64,000 bases of DNA, taken from the NCBI RefSeq assembly GCF_001577835.2, contig NC_029516.1, forward strand, positions 59,748,312 through 59,812,311, given 5' to 3'. The stretch comes from Coturnix japonica (lineage: Eukaryota > Chordata > Aves > Galliformes > Phasianidae). Below are positions 34,160-46,100 of this stretch, piece by piece. The translations under genes were made by a program, and so were the position numbers. Every line of letters begins with the position of its first letter. The stretch's first letter is position 1. Under the pieces are notes generated by a model. The model made no database searches. It was not told the origin of the DNA and saw only the letters and a program-made list of their open reading frames with translations.

Positions 34160-37100
34160 TTTTTTTTTTCTTGACTTTCTCCAGACAGCATAACAATAAC
34201 TCACAAGGATGTGCAATGGGTGGGAGCCTGGTGGCTGGGTTACCTTATAGCAGGTGTGATCAGTGTTCTGGCTGGCATCCCCTTCTGGTTCCTGCCCAAG
34301 CACCTTCCAAAACCAGAGAGCAGAAAGGACTCCAGCACCTCTTCTGAGCAGTCCAAGTTCATCACTCAGGATAACAAAGAGCAACAAAAATCTTATCAGC
34401 CACAAATGAAGGTTGCTGAGATGGCAAAAGGCAAGTAGCCAGAGCTTCTGTCCTGACTGCAGAGTCTTTCTCTCACTAGCTTTCAAACTTCTTAATGACC
34501 TCAAAATCATTTTTTTCCCTCAAATGTCAGTTTCCACCTAATTTGTATGCACAAAAAGGGCCTCTTAATTGTTTTGCAGGCCTGCTCTTGCATGTAGAGT
34601 TTATCCAGCTGAGTTTTTAAATTATGCTAGTGGTGCAGCAAATATCACAAAACTGTAGAAGTTTGTCATTCACAGAATTGTGAACTGTTGCAGATATGGG
34701 GTGTCAAAAATTAACAATCTCAGTTTCTAGTAAACCTTCTTTTTCTTTATAGTCATCCATTCATAAAATGCATACAATGGCTGATCAGAATGATAGGAAC
34801 ATACCAGGTATGGTACTTTAGGAGACTATCTCTATTTTAACAAAAGCTTTTTTTGTATAACTGCATTTCCTTGGCCCTACTTTGCCAAAAGTATTTGCCC
34901 TCAGTGCTTCAATCTGTAACTCAATGTGCGTGCTGACTGTCAGGTGTGCATATTACCCTCTGCTCCTACTTTCAGCTGAAAGATGCTGTGGCTGTTGAGG
35001 ACACACAGCTCAGTCCTGTTTTCTGATCAAAAGAAGGTACCTAAATCAAGATAGCTGTTCTGGAATACTGATTCTTAGTATTTTAGTCCACCGCTCCCAC
35101 CATATGGGAGCGCATCTCTTACAGACATAGTGGAAATCTAAGCCCCCTCACCCAAATGTCCAGCATTTCTCTTCTGGAAGACACTGATGACACAGCAGTT
35201 ATTCTTTCTCTGGTCTGGTTGTCATTTTTGCTGTTTTGTCTTACAGACTTCTTGCCATCACTGAAGAACCTCTTTGGAAATCCAGTTTATAGTCTGTATT
35301 TGTGTGCAAGTATCCTTCACTTCAATTCGTTAATTGGCATGGTGACATATAAGCCAAAATATATTGAACAACAGTATGGGCAAACTTCTTCAAAAACTAA
35401 TTTTGTTATAGGTAATGCTATATCTGCTTCTTGATTACTTAAAAAATGAACATTTTAGGAGTGGTGCACACATACATAAAGGGAAAATTGCTCTAGAGGC
35501 TATGCTTTTTTTCTCTTACTTCTTTATCTGGCTTTTAAGTAGTAGCTCATAGAAGATAAGTTACTTTATTTCTGCTTTAGCACTTGTTAGCTCATAGTTT
35601 ACCTGTACAAGAGTTACTGTAAAAAGATTGCACAATTTGATACTTAATTTCCAGTTCTTCTAGAAAAATTGAAAAAACAATTAATTTCAAAACACTTGAC
35701 ATAAATTTGACATAATTTGATCAGACAGATCGGTTTCCTTGCTGGCTTCCCACTGATTTCAACAAAATAAAGATCAACTCAGTGCATGCTAAAGAACTGA
35801 CCATAAAGTGCCAGTGCTTTCTTACTTTCCAAAGAGGTTGGTGTTGAGAAAAAGGAAGTTAAAGTCATATAAATGATCATGTGACATATTAATTAAAATT
35901 AACATTATCTCAGTGTGATGCAGGTGAAAGAAAATCAAATATTTCTGCCCTAACTCTACCTAAGAACCTTTTTATAGAGTAAAGTTAGTCACCCCTGTCT
36001 GTATGGACAACTTGAGTAGGCAGTGTTGCTTCTGCTGGCATCATTGAGCTTCTGCTCTACTTGACCCATAGAAAGAAGATAGCTGCAGAGGCAGCATTGT
36101 GTATTGAGATTGCTGCTTTTTGAGGATGCCTTCAGGATGATGAACTTCACTGTCCACTTTGTTGAACCTACAGGCTCAGCCTCAGTTTCTGAGGTCCAGT
36201 GACTCAACAGCATTAGACAGCAAAGAGGTTTACATCTGTTGAATACAGAGGGATCTGCCATATTTCAGAGCAGCATTAGTTGCACAGCAACGAAGTATAT
36301 ATATGCAGAAAAGCTGTAGTGATCCATTGTGCTATGTTAATTCCTTAAAGATAGAGGCTGGAATTTCCTGGCACGACACCCCTACAAGCAAGGAGAAATC
36401 TTCAGGCATAGGCAATGGCCAGAGAAAGTCCTGAAAACAATCCCTACATTGAGCACAGTACTTCTCATTGTATTTACAGATTTTCTGGAGCTAAGCTTTC
36501 AGGTATGTGCAAACTGAGTGAGGATTAAGATCCATCTGATTTTACAAAGCATACAGAATATATCCACCAGGGAAAATGTGACAGCTTGGCTGGGGAAGGG
36601 TCCTGGCCAAGTGATCATCACTAAAACAAGGGTTTTTCCCCTTTCTCCATTATCTTCCTCTTTCAATCTGCTCTTGCTAAAAATCTGAGGCCTTACTTGT
36701 ACTGACAGTGCCTACTTCACTTTCCCTTCCTCTTTCCTTTTTTTCTATTTCTTTTTCTTTTCTTTTCTTTTCTTTTCTTTTTGTAAATTTATTTTAATTT
36801 AATTTCTATTATCATATATTTCTATTGCCATATATTTGAAGGACATCTGAATTGTTAGAGCAATTTGAAGCACATCAATAACAAAGCATACTGGAGGCTG
36901 AAAGGGGATATTTTTCAATAGTCACAAACTAAGGAATGTGCTAGAGAGAAAAAGAGTGTATCTGTACTGTTTTCCATAAACATATGCACAATGTTGTTTT
37001 CCATGATGCCAGTGTCAAGCAATAGATTGGTCTGTAAGGCCACAAAACATATGTATGAATAAGAGAGGTGCATAGGAATGGGCAAGCATGGTGTGTGTGC

Positions 37101-40100
37101 TTTCTGGTACATCATGCAGCTCCCATGCTAATTCCCTATATCCCCATACAAGTAAAAGCAAATAGGAACATCTGCAGCTTCAGAGTGTTTGGACAGGGCA
37201 CTCCACAAGAGCTGATGTTGTGACTCTACATTTACATATGCTTCTCTTTGGATGCTACTTCTGAAATCCCCTGAAATACAATTTTCACATAAATGCAGAT
37301 GAAAAATGCCACCCAGTGAAGTCTATTGAAAGTCAGCAGTAACCAAATGGGGCTCTCATACTTGCCAAAGTACTGACTTATGCCTTTGCCAGATGGAATA
37401 CTTACCTTTCTAACATCAACCATACTTCTAACATCAATGCTCAGCACTGCTTTATCCATGCATGCAAATGGATTTAACACTTACTCAAGGCAGAAATTCA
37501 AGAGATCCCAGTGCACTTCCTAGTAGGGAGATCAGATGCCAACGCGAATATGTATTTTTCATCAAGTCGTTTGAAATCTGAATAAACTTCAGAAACTTCA
37601 TCATATGTTTGAAGGCATAGATGCTTTTGTACTTGCTTTTGTTTTGTACGCTCGCTCAGCTCAGCACCGCTAGATGTCAGCATGAAATAAAAGCTGCAAA
37701 ACAAATGCAGAGCTCTGTGCAAACCGGAATGTAATCTGCCAAAGCTAGCTGGTAAAGCTGGGAAAATCAGTTTCAGTAACTGTGAAATCCAGAAAAGTGT
37801 ACCTTGCTTGATTGTGCAGATTCTTTTATGGTAGTCTCTATTTACATCCTTTTGATGTAAATAGATTGGTACTGAGCAGGATTTTTTTTATCTTGTCCGT
37901 GTCTATCAGTATGGAGATGGCTTTGAACAGAACTGTTCCAGTAAGAATCAGTGGTCATATAGTATTACATATTTCCTTCACTGCTCTTCCACTTGTTTTC
38001 CTGAAGCCTATTACCAGAAGAGTAGCCATGGGTTGTATGTATGCAAAACTCAGCTAGGGGAGCATTTCCAACAACCAAAACTGGAGAAACTACATAAATC
38101 TCCTGTGTGTGAAGGTGGTGGCATATCGCTTGCTCTCTCCCTGTCTGAAGCTTCTTTGGGGAATCATTAGTTTTATGGTTCAATAAAGACAGAAGGAGAA
38201 GATCTTTCTCCAGGCTTTGTAACACTGGGTAAAACTGAATATACCCCTGAGAATTACAGTCTGTGCTCTTGCCAGTACAAAAGGGAACTTCCTTCCAGTG
38301 CCCCATCCCTGGAGGGATGTTCAGAGCCAGGTTGATGCCCTGGGCAGTCTGATTTAGATGGTAGCAGCCCTGCCCATGGCAGGGAGTTGGAACTGGATGA
38401 CCATTAAGGTCCCTTCCAACCCAAGCCAATTTATGATTCTATGATTCCTTGGGCAGCACAGCCCTGGAGCATGGCCCCTGCTGCTCCAGCTGTTGCTCTG
38501 TGGTGAAGGACATGAATAGAGCAACAGGGAGGATCTGTGCCAGAACCCCACAAGACCTTGGTTGTCCATAGCAGCACAGTGTCCCAGGCAATTTCTCCGA
38601 GCCTAGAGCACCATTCATGAGGAACAGCACTAGGAATATTTGAATCAACACTACAATGATCCCTCCTCTGACAAGCTTACAGTGCAGAAAAACACCTAGC
38701 TTAAGAAATTAGAATGTTGTTATCTAGACCTTAAATAAGATATCTCTGATACTAACCTTTCAAAGACCTAGCAATGAAGCACTTCCCCAGGAGCAAGCTA
38801 AAAGCAGTCCCAGCACATTCACAGGAACACTCCAAATCTGGACAAATAAAATGCCCAACTTGAAGAAGATTCATATTTTACTGCTTCATTTTATCAGTGC
38901 TTCTGCTTTATTTGCTGAGGAGGATAGTCCACTGAGACAGTTTTGAATAATACCAATTTTTCTGTTTGATTTCAGGTCTTATCAACATTCCTGCTGTGGC
39001 CTTTGGCATATTCTCTGGGGGACTGATCATGAAGAAATTCAGAATCAATGTTTTAGGGGCTGCAAAAATCTCCCTAGCATCATCTTTTTTTGGTTACCTG
39101 CTGTTGCTCTCATTGTTTGCTATGGGCTGTGAGAACTCAGATGTAGCTGGACTGACCATATCTTACCATGGGTATGCCAGGAAGGGCAAACTTCAGCATA
39201 AAGTGCTATTGTGAAAAAAAACACTCCTTGATTGTTGTATTCCACAAAGTATATGTTGTTGAAAAAATGAATTACCTAAATATGCTTCTCAGAAGTGTGA
39301 TTCAAAGCAGTGGAAACCATTCTGTCTATTCCAGTGAGGATTGTGTCAGAACCTGTTTGTGACTACTGCCTTCAGCTCTTGGGGTTTTGTGTCACAAGTG
39401 CAGATTATTTTTCTGATTACTTTTTAATTATTATTGCCATGGGACCAATGCTTTGAACAAAAAGGTTCCAGGAAATGTGGAGAGTTCAGTAGGGGAGTGA
39501 GATTCAATTAATTGTTCCTTGTCTCTGTGTGCTGCTGAGCAACTCATGCTGTTTAATAGCCTCTGAACCCAAACTGAAGGTTTAATGAATTAACCATGAG
39601 TTAACCATGGTGTTAGCTCTGAGGCACACTTGGACCAAGCCTTACTATTACAGCCCCGGGAGCTGTGTGGAGGTTGTGTTTATCAGCAGCTAGATGAAGG
39701 CGCAGATAGAGTTGTCATGCAAGGTAGTATCCTCAGTTTGGATAAATGCATTTGGGTAGGGGCAGTCCCAGACATTTATACAAACTGAATGAAGAACCCC
39801 TTGAGAGCAGCATTTTCACACAGAGTGTGGTGACACACTGGAACAGGTTGCCCAGAGAGGTTGTGGATGCCCCATCTTTGGAGGCATTCAGGGCCAGGCT
39901 GGATGTGGCTCTGGGCAGCCTGGTCTGGTGGTTGGTGACCCTGCACATAGCAGGGGGGTTTGAAATTAGTGATTATTGTGGTCCTTTTCAACCCAGGCCA
40001 TTCTATGATTCTCTGAAAACCCTTTCTGATCTTTTCCCCGCTGATCTTGCAGTGACAGTTTCCCATGAATAACTCACTCCCCTCCTTGTCAATGGAGTAG

Positions 40101-43100
40101 TTTTAAGCTTTTTTTTGGCCAGTTTTGTTATGCCTGCATCCAGACAATGAGAAAATGCTTTAATAGAATCATTAGCCGACTCACTTAATAAAGTAACTAC
40201 TATTTCATGGTGGGCATCTAATATTGTGAAATCCTTGTGACAACTGAGAAATCTACCCTGCTGTACTGATAGGAAAAGACTACACCTTAATGGCCTAAAG
40301 ACACAAGCCCCATGAGCTGATAACAGTTTCTTCCATGTGTGCCAGAAAACATCACTGCGGTTCCTCTTTTTCCTGCAGGACCAAGCAGAAGGTTGGTTAT
40401 GAGCAAGGCCTGCTCTCAGAGTGCAACTTGGGCTGCATGTGCTCCCAGAACGACTGGGATCCTATCTGTGGAGAGAATGGCATCACCTACATTTCTGCAT
40501 GCCTTGCTGGGTGCCAGGCATCCAATGGCAGTGGGAAAAACACTGTGAGAGCCTTTCATTTCTATACACGATGTGGTAGCTTTCCTAATAGCCCAGTTCT
40601 GTGAGATGAGTAAGGCACATCCTCTCCAAACAGAAACTCCTGAGGGTTTTAGTGATCTGCCATCCATGTTTAGAACTTTCTCAACTGCTGTTTCCAGTAT
40701 AAATTCCAAGAATAGAATGAAGGAGTTATTTTAGATGCTGGCTACAAAACTATTAAAAGAATAATAATAAAATAAAATTTTAAAAATTGAAAAATAATAA
40801 TAATAATAAAATAATGGAAATGCATTCATTAAAAGTAGCTAATTTTTTTTTTTCTTTATAAAATTTTCCTCAACTAAGAAGCCTTTTCCTGTTGAAAATC
40901 CTTTTTCTGTTTAAAAATTCTGGCTAACCAAAAAAGCACGATGAGTAATTCCTGAGCACTTTCTTGCTCCTCTGGTTATCACACGCTTTAAACTGCTGTC
41001 TTACAGGTGTTCTTTAACTGCAGCTGTGTAGGGATTCTGGAATCAGTGTCAAAAAGCTCCTCAGCTGTGATGGGACCATGTCAAAAAGGAAATGAGTGTC
41101 CAAAAATGTTTCTGTATTTTCTGGTAATATCAGTTATCACTTCATATACTTTGTCAGTAGGTGGCACACCAGGATACATACTTCTTCTAAGGTAAGCAAT
41201 CATTATTTCTGCTTACGTTGGCAAATGTTTTCAGGGTGTTTTGATGAATGCAACTGGGTCTCCTTCCTTTCCCTAATACTGTGAAATGTTTTCAGCTGTG
41301 AGGTTGCTTTTAAATTATTTTATTCTACCGAATACTGACACAAGAGCATGTTTATAGTTATAGATACATGCTATATGTTTCTGATTTTAAATGTGATATA
41401 GGATGCCCAGCTATCATTTATGTCAAGTTCTACCTCACTTCATACCTTTTGCTCCACCAGAACAGTGTTAAACAGCCATGGCATGAATGGAAATGGTCTT
41501 TACACACACCAATGTTTGCATGCTTATAGGTAGTTAGCTTTCCCTGCTTCCTATGTATACCAGCATACATGTACACAGATGTGACCTAACCCAAACCATC
41601 TACATACACTCAGCTCTTCTCAAGTTTGTTGTATTGTTCCATATCATTGTTACATCCTACATTTCTCTCTTCAAATGAAAAAAGAAAAAATAGATTTAGC
41701 ATGAGCTGGCTTTCTGTTTTTTTCTGTTGTAACAATCATGAGTTTATTAACAGTTAGTCCCAAAGGACTGTTCCACTATGTACTCAACTGCGAGGACTGT
41801 TTGGCCACCACCAAGTATAAGCTTCTAAACTAATTTTAGAAAACACAAAAGGAACATAATACTTCCAGTGATTAATCTGTTGGTTTTTTTTGTCAGCTTC
41901 TTGCAATTTTTGGATTCTAAGTTAAGTGCTACTCCACTCTGTCTTGGAAGGCTTTCTTTCTCACTTCCTTTTTCCAAATTATTTCCAGATGTCTACGTTC
42001 TATTTCGCAAACAAAACAACATGAGATACTCTCTAACTGAGATTTATTGTTTTTGTTTGTTCTTACACCCAAATTTTCTTTGCTTTTGAATGAAATTTTC
42101 TGGAAAGGGACAGTGTCTTTATGCCACATGGAAAAAGCCAGCACTAGAACTGGCTGTATATAGACTATGTGGAAAAGCCTAAATAAGGAAATGTAACTTC
42201 AGCTGTGGTTCCAGCACAACACTTGAGCCAGAAGTAATGCAGTAATGCTCATACAGAGGCTTTCAGAAATGGTTGAGGTGAGGATGCTTCTCCACAGATC
42301 TCCACAGGCACTGACAGTGAGGTCTACACCTTAACCCACACACACTGCATAGCTTTTCTCACTTACCATGAAGGGTGTTGCACTGAGCACTGCAAAATCA
42401 GATGGTGTCTGTCCAAGAAATAGCTTCAGGAAGAAAAATCATATTTAAATCTTTTTTTTTTTTTCTTTTCCTACTGAAGCTTACTCACTGTTGAAACAGT
42501 CTATGCACCAAGAAGAAGATAACTGGCAAGTTCAGTTGCTGTGTTGCGCCAAGTAAAGCAGGATTTTCTCTTGAATAAAACATGTTTAGGATGCTGTTTC
42601 CTTCCCATATCCCTCACCATGTTTCTTTACCTTATATTCATGAAGCAAGTGGGTGAAAATGTACAGCTGTGGTATCACACAGGGCCTTTGCACAATCTCT
42701 GTTATGCTCAGCCTCCAGCTATCCAACTTGTCTCCACCATGTAAATATTTGGGAGGAGATGCACTAAGCTGAAACTGAGCTTGAATTGCACAGAGATGCC
42801 TGCACCTTGCAGCCTCTACCACTTGCTCCCAGGGGATTTGCTGCTTAGTGGATGTATTTAGAAAATCTTGGAGAGGTTTTTCAATAACAATCCTAAAATA
42901 TTTGATATGAAGGCAGAAAAAAAAAATGGCTTTATTGATTCTGCTCCAGTACTTTTTGTTTTTGTTGAAAATTATTTTACTTTGAGATACACTTAATTGA
43001 AACTATGGAATTGAGTGTTTTTCTGCTGAACTGAAGGTGTCAGAATCCACAGCTAAATGAAACAGAATTCAGTAAGTTCAATCCCCTTCTTTTGTTCCCT

Positions 43101-46100
43101 GCAAGTGACCTGCGGGCACAATTGCACTTTAAGCTCATGCTTGCTTTTCTGAAATCCATCACTTTCTTTCCCTGAAAATCTGTCTGAACCAAAAGTGTGC
43201 TTCTGTTCCCAGAAAATAGAAAAAAGCAGCACCAAATGCTCTTTGGAAGCAATCCCAGGGTCAATCTGCAGACTTCATTTAAGTTTGGTGTTTTGGTTTG
43301 TTTGTTGTGGGTTTTTTGGGTTGTTTTTTGTTTTTTTTTACAAGTATATGTAAAATTATTCAGTATTGTCATTCAGTATTGCAATTCCAGAGCTCAAGCA
43401 GTTTTATGGTTTTAGATGAGCAGCCATTGTTGCAGCCGCCATAGAGCACAAATACTGCTAAATCCCTAAAAGCCTGTAAGATTTAGTGACATTTACTTCA
43501 GGGGTTTACAAGACTGAAATGACTGAAATACACTTGCAGCTGGTGACAGAGTCATTTGCTGAAATGTCTGTTTTAGAGGTATTAAGCTAATTACGATTGC
43601 CAGGGAACTTGGGAAGGCCCTGAACTTGTGGAGGAAATAAACCCTGTTCTTCAGATAGCAGTTGTTTAAGCACAAGCTATTAATAGGATGTGATTAGGCA
43701 GTAGAAAAGAAATCTCAGGTCTCCTGAAATATTTGGCCTTCACAATCTCACATAACTACAGTTTCTGTGGAAAAGGCACTACAAATGCTCGAACAATTTT
43801 TTATTTTATTTTATTTTATTTTATTTTTTTTCCGTCTGAAAGAGAAGGATATAAATCCAACAGAATACATAATAAATATTGAAGTTTTTATCTTCCATCC
43901 TTGGCTTTCCATGTCCTTATACTTGATTAAAAGCACTTCAAGACTGAAACCTGCTAGTGCAGCAAATATCCATTGAGGACAAAGATTACTATTATACTGT
44001 ATTCAGTTCTGCATGGATGTCAGCGCCTATATAAACCCTGAGTAACAGACAGTATGATGATAAGCCATGATCAGGTCATCAGAATACAAAACACATGAAT
44101 CATGAAAGAAGCATACAAGGTTGTTTGTTTGTTTGTTTGTTTACTGTCTGTACTTTAATTTTGTCTTCCATTCATAACCTTCATGCTATTTTACTATTTC
44201 ACTAAATTAAAGGAAGAATGACCCAAGTATAATTTATAATATGGGTTTTTACTGCTGTCCTGGCAACTACACTGGGAAGAAACAAAACTAAAAAAAAATG
44301 ATGGGGAGCAAAAGAGCAAGGTCTTTATTTTGAAGGGTGTTCCTGACTTAATGAATTTCTATGGAAGTCAAGCCTAACTCTTTCATAGCACATAGACCAA
44401 ACCTCCCAAGTAGTGTGTATAAACTCACAAGAGTGATTGAATTTCAGCCTGTTTTTCATAGTGAAAGGAATGACTGAAACAGTAAGGAATTTTATCAGGT
44501 AGCATAATGAGGCACCGCTGTTAGTCACCACACATATTAAGCACGTCCCATTTCAGACAGGTGACTGGGACCATCAATGTACACAGACTCTAGCTGGATT
44601 AGGTCTTGCAATAGGCAAACTGGGTGAAACAGCACACTCATTGGTTCCACATGCACCTTACCGCTAGCACGGACAGGAAGAGTAGCTGTCCTCAGCCCTA
44701 CCACTCCCACTTTTCTGGGTGAGCCACATGCCCAAGTTTGGAGCAGTGTTATTCTCAAGCCAGAAACATTGCTGGGCCCCTGTACCAACTCAGAAATGTC
44801 CAGCTGCAAATGACCTGTTCTGTCAAACAGTGGATTAAATGATTTACCTTTACAGGAAGTTTGATCTTGCTCCTGGACACAGGGTAAGGGCAATATTGTG
44901 TCTAAATACCTTTTACTAGTTCAGGTCATTAGACACAATTTCAGATGTGTTTAACTGAAAAGAATTGTCCAATGATGCGTGATTTTACACAGTGTTCTTG
45001 TCGTGTATTAGTAACTGCAGTCTTATCTGGAAAGGTTCCACCTTGAAATGTGGTACTGAATATAGGTGTTTATAATTCCTTGCTGCTGTTATGATTTCAT
45101 CACATTATCTGTGTATTTCTTTGATTCTGTTGAAATCAATACCCATCAAGGAAAGAAAAATAACATTTACTTCCTCCCTCATGATTTCTAATTTGGTTCA
45201 AATTATTTAGAATCAGTTCTATATTTCTACTTAACATTTTGTTTTTAGATGCATTAAACCACACCTGAAATCATTTGCACTTGGTATCTATACTTTGGCA
45301 ATTAGAGTACTTGGTAAGTCCAGACATATTTTTGAATGTATTTTAATGTATTCTTCACTAATCACTTATCCTAGAATTCAACTTGGATTGTTTGAAAGAG
45401 CAACTTCTAATTGATAAGTTGATATTATTATATGACTTTTAAAAATATAGGAAAAGGATTGGAGAGGGGGTGCAAGTTTATATTTGTATAAATGTATGAG
45501 GAGACATTGAGAGAGATGGAACTATTCCATTCAGAGGTGTTCAGGAGGGATCTCACTGATGTGTATAAATACCTGAAGGGAGGGTGCAAAGAGCCAGGCT
45601 CTTTTCAGTGGTGCCCAGTGCCAGGACCAGAGTCAATGGGCACAAACTGGAGCACAGGAGGGTCCCTCAGAAAATCATGGAAAACATCTGTGCTGTGTGG
45701 ATGACAGAGCACAGGCACAGGTTGCCCAGAGAGGCTATGGAGTATCTGTTTTGGAGATCTTCAAAAGCCTCCAGGATGTGTCTTGGGCACCCTGCTCTGG
45801 GTGTCTCTGAATGAGCAGAAGTTGGAGCAGATGGACTCAGGGGTCCCTACCAGCCTTAATCATGCTGTTCTTCTGTGACTTTGTAAATCCTATTGCTGTG
45901 CCATAGTTATAGTAAAAATGTACCCTGCTAATAAACACAGCAGTGGCAAGTGATCCTTTGTACTATGAAGCCAACACAAAAAGTACTTTGTGTCTTTATT
46001 CAACATCAAGCATAATGGAACAGATAATTCATAATTTCCAGGTATAATTTTATGAATTACTGATGGAATTAATCTAAGTAGAGTTGTACTGGAGGTCAGA

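Larger units (their letters stand above)
31073..34184 (+). other. SLCO1C1: SLCO1C1 introns 4-6
   Basis: Introns 31073-32021 (contains a CR1 3' end), 32169-33256 and 33356-34184 (ends in the extreme pyrimidine tract). Otherwise unremarkable. Confidence 0.8.
35412..38975 (+). other. SLCO1C1: SLCO1C1 intron 8
   Basis: The second-largest intron of the gene. It holds a CTTTT repeat (36735-36782) and a CR1 tail (38297-38446). Confidence 0.8.
39172..41006 (+). other. SLCO1C1: SLCO1C1 introns 9-10
   Basis: Intron 39172-40378 holds an internally deleted CR1 (39735-40013). Intron 40545-41006 holds an AAT-rich run (40757-40815). Confidence 0.8.
41192..45248 (+). other. SLCO1C1: SLCO1C1 intron 11 (largest)
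   Basis: Holds (TTTTA)n at 43797-43830, (GTTT)n at 44121-44144 and an unassigned 118-codon minus-strand ORF at 44537-44893. No transposon was recognised. Confidence 0.75.

Noticed and set aside
34001-34510. 169-codon minus-strand ORF
   Set aside because: It lies antisense to SLCO1C1 exon 7 and the T tract; its poly-Lys block is the T run.
37965-38651. Minus-strand ORFs of 154 and 70 codons
   Set aside because: They overlap a CR1 tail and show no family resemblance elsewhere.
40335-40604. A separate small Kazal-type inhibitor gene
   Set aside because: The cysteine pattern is the extracellular loop of SLCO1C1, with in-phase splice sites on both sides.
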